Below are positions 7,201 to 9,258 of a stretch of DNA of 9,258 bases, piece by piece (the first letter of the stretch is position 1; every line of letters starts with the position of its first letter). A model generated the notes under the pieces. It was not told where the DNA came from and made no database searches. It saw nothing but the letters and a program-made list of their open reading frames with translations. The position numbers were made by a program, and so were the translations under genes. The stretch covers positions 1 to 9,258 of the forward strand of contig JAITST010000249.1 of assembly GCA_031287585.1 (NCBI GenBank), read 5' to 3'. This DNA comes from Planctomycetaceae bacterium (GTDB taxonomy: Bacteria > Planctomycetota > Planctomycetia > Pirellulales > Thermoguttaceae).

Positions 7201-8619
7201 GCGCAAAACATTATCGCGGATTTCCGTGCGCAGAATCCTGACCGCTGGCCCCGACGTGTTGCGTGTACACTTTGGGGCGGCGAGTATATTCGGACACGCG
7301 GTGTCGTGCTTGCACAGGCATTGTACTTGATGGGACTAAAACCGCGGCGGGACAGCCGCAATGTCGTTTTTGATGTTGAGGTCATTCCGTCGGAAGAACT
7401 CGGTCGTCCGCGGATAGATATTGTTGTGCAAACATCGGGGCAGTTTCGGGACGCTGCTGTCGGGCGCATTGAATTATTAGACAAAGCGGTTCGGATGGTT
7501 GCCGAATTGCCGGACGAAAAATATCCGAATTATGTCAAAGAAAATTCGTTACAAACCGAATACGACTTGAAGAAAGAAGGAATCGCGCCAGCCGACGCGA
7601 GAGAATACTCGACGGCTCGAATCTTCGGTTCGCCAAGCGGCGAATACGGTACGGGAACGATGGGAGCGGTTGACCGTGCCGACGGAAACTCCGAACAGCG
7701 AATAGCCGACCAATACGTTCGCAATATGGGCGGAATGTATCGCGGCGGCAAGGTCTGGGGCGTACCCGTTCGCGGGCTGTTTGAATCGCAACTCAAAGGA
7801 ACCGATATGATGATTCAATCCATGTCGTCAAATACTTGGGGACCGCTGACACTCGACCATGTGTACGAATTTAACACGCTCGCACTCGCGATTCGTGAAA
7901 AGACAGGTACCGACCCGAAAATCTGGTTCAGCGATATGCGGAATCCGACCGCCGCGCGTTCGGTAACGGCAACGCAAGCGATTCGTGAAGAAGCAAGGTC
8001 GTCGATATGGAATCCCAAGTATATCGCCGGCTTACAGCGTGAAGGAGCCGGAGCCGCCGCAAGTTTGGTCGAACCGATGCGGAATATGCGCGGCTGGAAC
8101 GTTGTGCAGCCGTCGTCGATTGATAAATCGCTCTGGGACGAAATGCACGCTGTGTATATTGAGGATAAACACGCCCTGAACTTGAAAGAATACTTTGAGG
8201 AAAAGAATCCATACGCACTGCAAGATATGACGGCGGTATTGCTGGACGTGGTTAGGAAAGGAATGTGGAAACCGAGTGATGAAGTCGTAAAAAATCTTGC
8301 CGGGTTACACGTAGAAATGGTCGAAAAGCATGGAGCGGGCTGTTCGGGTGATACTTGCGGCGACGCACAACTGCACGCATTCATCGGCAACATATTAGGC
8401 GGCGTACCCGTTGCCTACGAAGCATCGCTCAACCAAGCACTGCAAGCGCGCGGCGCACCTAGACCGGAAGTTCAAGGAATGCAACTGGAAGAAAAAATCG
8501 AGTTACTAAAAAACAAGAACAAAGAAATGTTAGCATCCGCACCATTCTTCGTGTCAATGATAGTATTCGGAATGATAGGCATTTTAGTAATCGGCTACGT
8601 TCGGAGAATGTTTCGTTGA
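4285..8619 (+). CDS. hmuS: Membrane-anchored CobN/Mg-chelatase H family protein, HmuS-like tetrapyrrole (de)chelatase
   Basis: Encodes 1444 residues. An N-terminal helix (about 5-24, after MKKY) and a C-terminal helix (about 1420-1440, then RRMFR) bracket a large domain predicted to lie outside the cytoplasm. CobN-family landmarks occur in order: GAAGMETVDSLYNVL (from 377), HFGTHGSMEF (584-593) with His584, His588 and Glu592, CWPTILTGDMPHIYPYI (605-621), AKRRASAVIVSHLTPP (631-646), ARIFG near 1112, WNPKYIAGLQREGAGAAASL and NPYALQDMTAVLLDVVRKG. NTWGPLTLDHVYEF (1183-1196) replaces the QNQD...DSDDYYQF segment of true CobN, and CSGDTC (1353-1358) follows near the end. As I recall the family, both mark the HmuS branch. 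HmuS is reported in Bacteroidota to remove iron from haem without oxygen, leaving protoporphyrin. Two low-complexity inserts stand out, at 510-538 and 793-880. No ATPase partner gene is present. The CobN family is certain, the HmuS subtype likely, and the haem substrate inferred. An alternative is a cobalt or nickel chelatase. Confidence 0.92.
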   Translation: MKKYLSILLTFVFLAVMAFGGYSFYHRFLRPMRIAIVAEHDSEWVDYQAAVKGTNFAVHRYKKDEIATAPFENYDLIILRGMGWQPTDAELDNVRKAAKFGANIRINAATRKSTEELDNIPKETAKQFGRYLSAGGAENLGNGLRYLARELKGYKADIPEPKQRPSRGFFHLDGKLYEKIEEFDAYLDAAYPKMPKDAPRVVLTGAFINFYDNLERGAVDMINRLLAEKGCRVYSLAGMGGREQLEAIKPDAILFTPMGNLVGGDTVEFLKEQNIPCFGMINIVETKQDWLNQPTAMSGGYTGQVLVLPELDGIIEPTAIAARDTNEDGLSVRMPLTARIETLVARINRWVTLKRKANADKRVVIVYYKAPGHSPLGAAGMETVDSLYNVLKKMQDEGYNLGGRLPDDSKGLADLIQKEGRTIGGWAQGAWEDYLANGDPVYIPAEDYAAWLQRDLPEPNLKSLIQVWGDVPGKQNTVQKDGKAYLIVARVKLGNIALMPLPSAAIISGEAASSAAPNDGGSPAGMDGSNAGGASSSNITVKEGEGVVTDEMSAVHGTDQPPPHSYLGAYLWIRHGFKADAMIHFGTHGSMEFTKGKSAVLSEFCWPTILTGDMPHIYPYIINNIGEALVAKRRASAVIVSHLTPPFAKAELYGDISQMSDKIHDFNTVEGDSLKTELVKSLTDMVRKNDMFKEIGYKDNPPEDALLTPKDVALLDEYLDHLADVNIQDGLHVIGRAWTDPQIVDTVVSMLGEPGVEKLKKIRESGKLPDLPADKAEGMKYFVSGVLNGNIVDDTPAKEKEDDKEKADAKSVTQSESKVESKVETKTENVPRMPNGGGMPEAMREAIQNGGGMPNGMGGGMVGGMPGEMGGMMGGRSSRWGDLTGEAKKRTESDDPYIALIEASLFHANNLADSTSSELGGIINALGGGYVPPSSGGDVIFNPDAAPTGRNIASVNLEQTPTPESYKVGVRLAQNIIADFRAQNPDRWPRRVACTLWGGEYIRTRGVVLAQALYLMGLKPRRDSRNVVFDVEVIPSEELGRPRIDIVVQTSGQFRDAAVGRIELLDKAVRMVAELPDEKYPNYVKENSLQTEYDLKKEGIAPADAREYSTARIFGSPSGEYGTGTMGAVDRADGNSEQRIADQYVRNMGGMYRGGKVWGVPVRGLFESQLKGTDMMIQSMSSNTWGPLTLDHVYEFNTLALAIREKTGTDPKIWFSDMRNPTAARSVTATQAIREEARSSIWNPKYIAGLQREGAGAAASLVEPMRNMRGWNVVQPSSIDKSLWDEMHAVYIEDKHALNLKEYFEEKNPYALQDMTAVLLDVVRKGMWKPSDEVVKNLAGLHVEMVEKHGAGCSGDTCGDAQLHAFIGNILGGVPVAYEASLNQALQARGAPRPEVQGMQLEEKIELLKNKNKEMLASAPFFVSMIVFGMIGILVIGYVRRMFR
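6730..6765 (+). repeat. 12-bp in-frame tandem repeat inside the chelatase gene
   Basis: GAATCGAAAGTT occurs twice back to back (6730-6741 and 6742-6753). A diverged third unit, GAAACGAAAACT, follows at 6754-6765. The repeat encodes the ESKV-ESKV-ETKT stretch of the Lys/Glu-rich linker (about residues 816-827). A 12-base unit keeps the frame, so gain or loss of units would change only linker length. It marks the insert as a fast-evolving segment. Confidence 0.7.
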
Positions 8620-8678
8620 CGGCTTGGAGGGGCTGTTGTTATACTCGTCACGGTCTCGCGGTTTTCAATCGCAGCGGC

Positions 8679-8694
8679 GGTTTGCCTACAAACC
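8679..8694 (+). other. Perfect 6-bp hairpin downstream of the chelatase gene
   Basis: GGTTTG (8679-8684) and CAAACC (8689-8694) pair perfectly around the loop CCTA, 59 bases after the stop codon at 8617-8619. No T-run follows on the + strand, so it is not a canonical intrinsic terminator. It could protect the 3' end of the operon mRNA. Confidence 0.4.
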
Positions 8695-8739
8695 AAATCA
8701 ATTAAATCATTGTCGCTGGTGACGGTAACATATTGATTT
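8695..8739. repeat. 8-bp inverted repeat with 29-base spacer
   Basis: AAATCAAT (8695-8702) is perfectly complementary to ATTGATTT (8732-8739). It begins directly after the preceding hairpin. The spacer contains a small internal pairing, GTCG with GGAC-like flanks (GTCGCTGGTGAC at about 8712-8723). As RNA it would form a larger branched structure, and as DNA it could be an operator dyad. No function can be assigned. Confidence 0.35.
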
Positions 8740-9258
8740 AACTAACACTGAAACAACACTATCAGACAAATCATTGTTATGGGAATTAGTACCCGTAGTT
8801 GTCGTTGTCTTGCTTATATTGATGAAACTGGGTGTTGTCTTTTTTGCCAAAAATTTATCTTGCCTGTTCGAGAACTGATATGAGTAATTGCAATTTGTTA
8901 TGGATTGCTTTGTTATATTTTTGTGCTTTTGCCGTGCCTCGCTTTGGGGCTAAAGATGACAAATAAGGTATTTTCAAGTTTTTTTCAAATCATTTTGGAT
9001 TATCACCTTTTACCATCAAATAAATGTGATATACACTTTCCCAAAAATCACAATACGAAAAAATATAAATTCAGAGGATGTTTGAATTAAATGACATAGT
9101 ATCCATCAAAGAATAACTCGTCCGAATTTTTTCTGTCTGAACACGATTGAAAATTGTTTGTGCCGCGGTGTAATAGTAACCCGAAATGGTGATTGTGGAA
9201 CATCAAAAACGTATTGGAAGATGCTTGTCGTCAGAAACAACGCAAATCCTTACCCCGT

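Larger units (their letters stand above)
8620..9258. other. Non-coding or uncharacterised stretch after the operon
   Basis: These 639 bases are AT-rich compared with the genes and contain no reading frame I can support on either strand. The longest candidate (8905-9090, TTG start, 61 codons) has biased, unconvincing composition and no ribosome site. A 34-codon ATG frame at 8779-8883 is discussed as a finding only. An ATG at 9186 opens a frame that runs off the window edge after 24 codons, too short to judge. No tRNA, CRISPR or insertion-sequence ends were seen. Two inverted repeats lie shortly after the chelatase stop. The stretch may hold the promoter of a gene beyond the window. Confidence 0.6.

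Noticed and set aside
7815..8393. A 192-codon antisense frame near the 3' end of the chelatase gene
   Set aside because: No ribosome site or known domain, and it lies opposite the highly conserved C-terminal chelatase motifs.
9001..9031. TATCAC and GTGATA inverted pair resembling a half-inverted CRP-type site
   Set aside because: The arms are only six bases with a 19-base spacer and the half-sites are in the wrong orientation for the CRP consensus. Probably chance in AT-rich DNA.
8905..9090. A 61-codon TTG-initiated frame in the AT-rich 3' region
   Set aside because: Weak start, no ribosome site, and composition following the local AT-richness (Phe, Lys, Asn, Ile) rather than a protein pattern.
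9186..9258. A frame opening at ATG 9186 and running off the window edge, considered as the start of a new gene
   Set aside because: Only 24 codons are visible, with no ribosome site and no recognisable motif, and the other forward frame is equally open there.

Overview
The window looks like a piece of a bacterial chromosome from the phylum Planctomycetota. The main reason is the pair of tandem genes at the left. Both encode the prepilin-like DUF1559 proteins that this phylum carries in large paralogous families: an FTLVELLVVIAIIG leader, then LLPAVQAAREAARRMQC, a central DGTSNT motif and a C-terminal GVN...DGS motif. The genus cannot be read from the sequence. The moderate base composition, and the presence of a haem-type chelatase system otherwise best known from anaerobic gut Bacteroidota, would fit an anaerobic or gut-associated lineage, but that is inference.

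Layout, all genes on the + strand. (1) 1-1056: a DUF1559 pseudopilin lacking only its first few codons. (2) 1057-1318: intergenic leader with a poly-C tract, a promoter candidate and two consecutive stem-loops. (3) 1319-2407: a complete second DUF1559 pseudopilin. (4) 2408-2517: junction with a weak terminator-like hairpin, a GC hairpin and a 23-bp element that is almost identical to one in the preceding intergenic gap. (5) 2518-8619: a four-gene operon. It encodes a multi-spanning membrane protein, a MotA/TolQ/ExbB-type proton channel, a small DUF2149 protein resembling the ExbD/TolR membrane segment, and a 1444-residue CobN/magnesium-chelatase-H family protein. (6) 8620-9258: 639 bases with no convincing gene, holding inverted repeats and one doubtful cysteine-rich small ORF.

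The operon is the point of interest. The large chelatase has a transmembrane helix at each end and a bulk domain predicted to lie outside the cytoplasm. It carries the sequence signature of the HmuS branch of the CobN family rather than of cobaltochelatase proper, and no CobS/CobT or BchI/BchD ATPase partner is present. It travels with a proton-channel pair. The composition matches the hmuSTUV half of the Bacteroidota hmuYRSTUV haem-uptake locus, here with the chelatase last. The working model is a periplasm-facing, proton-motive-force-linked tetrapyrrole (de)chelatase, probably for haem iron. Its chelatase carries an unusual 90-residue Lys/Glu- then Met/Gly-rich insert. Family assignments are strong for the channel, DUF2149 and chelatase genes. 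The haem substrate and the mechanism are inferred.
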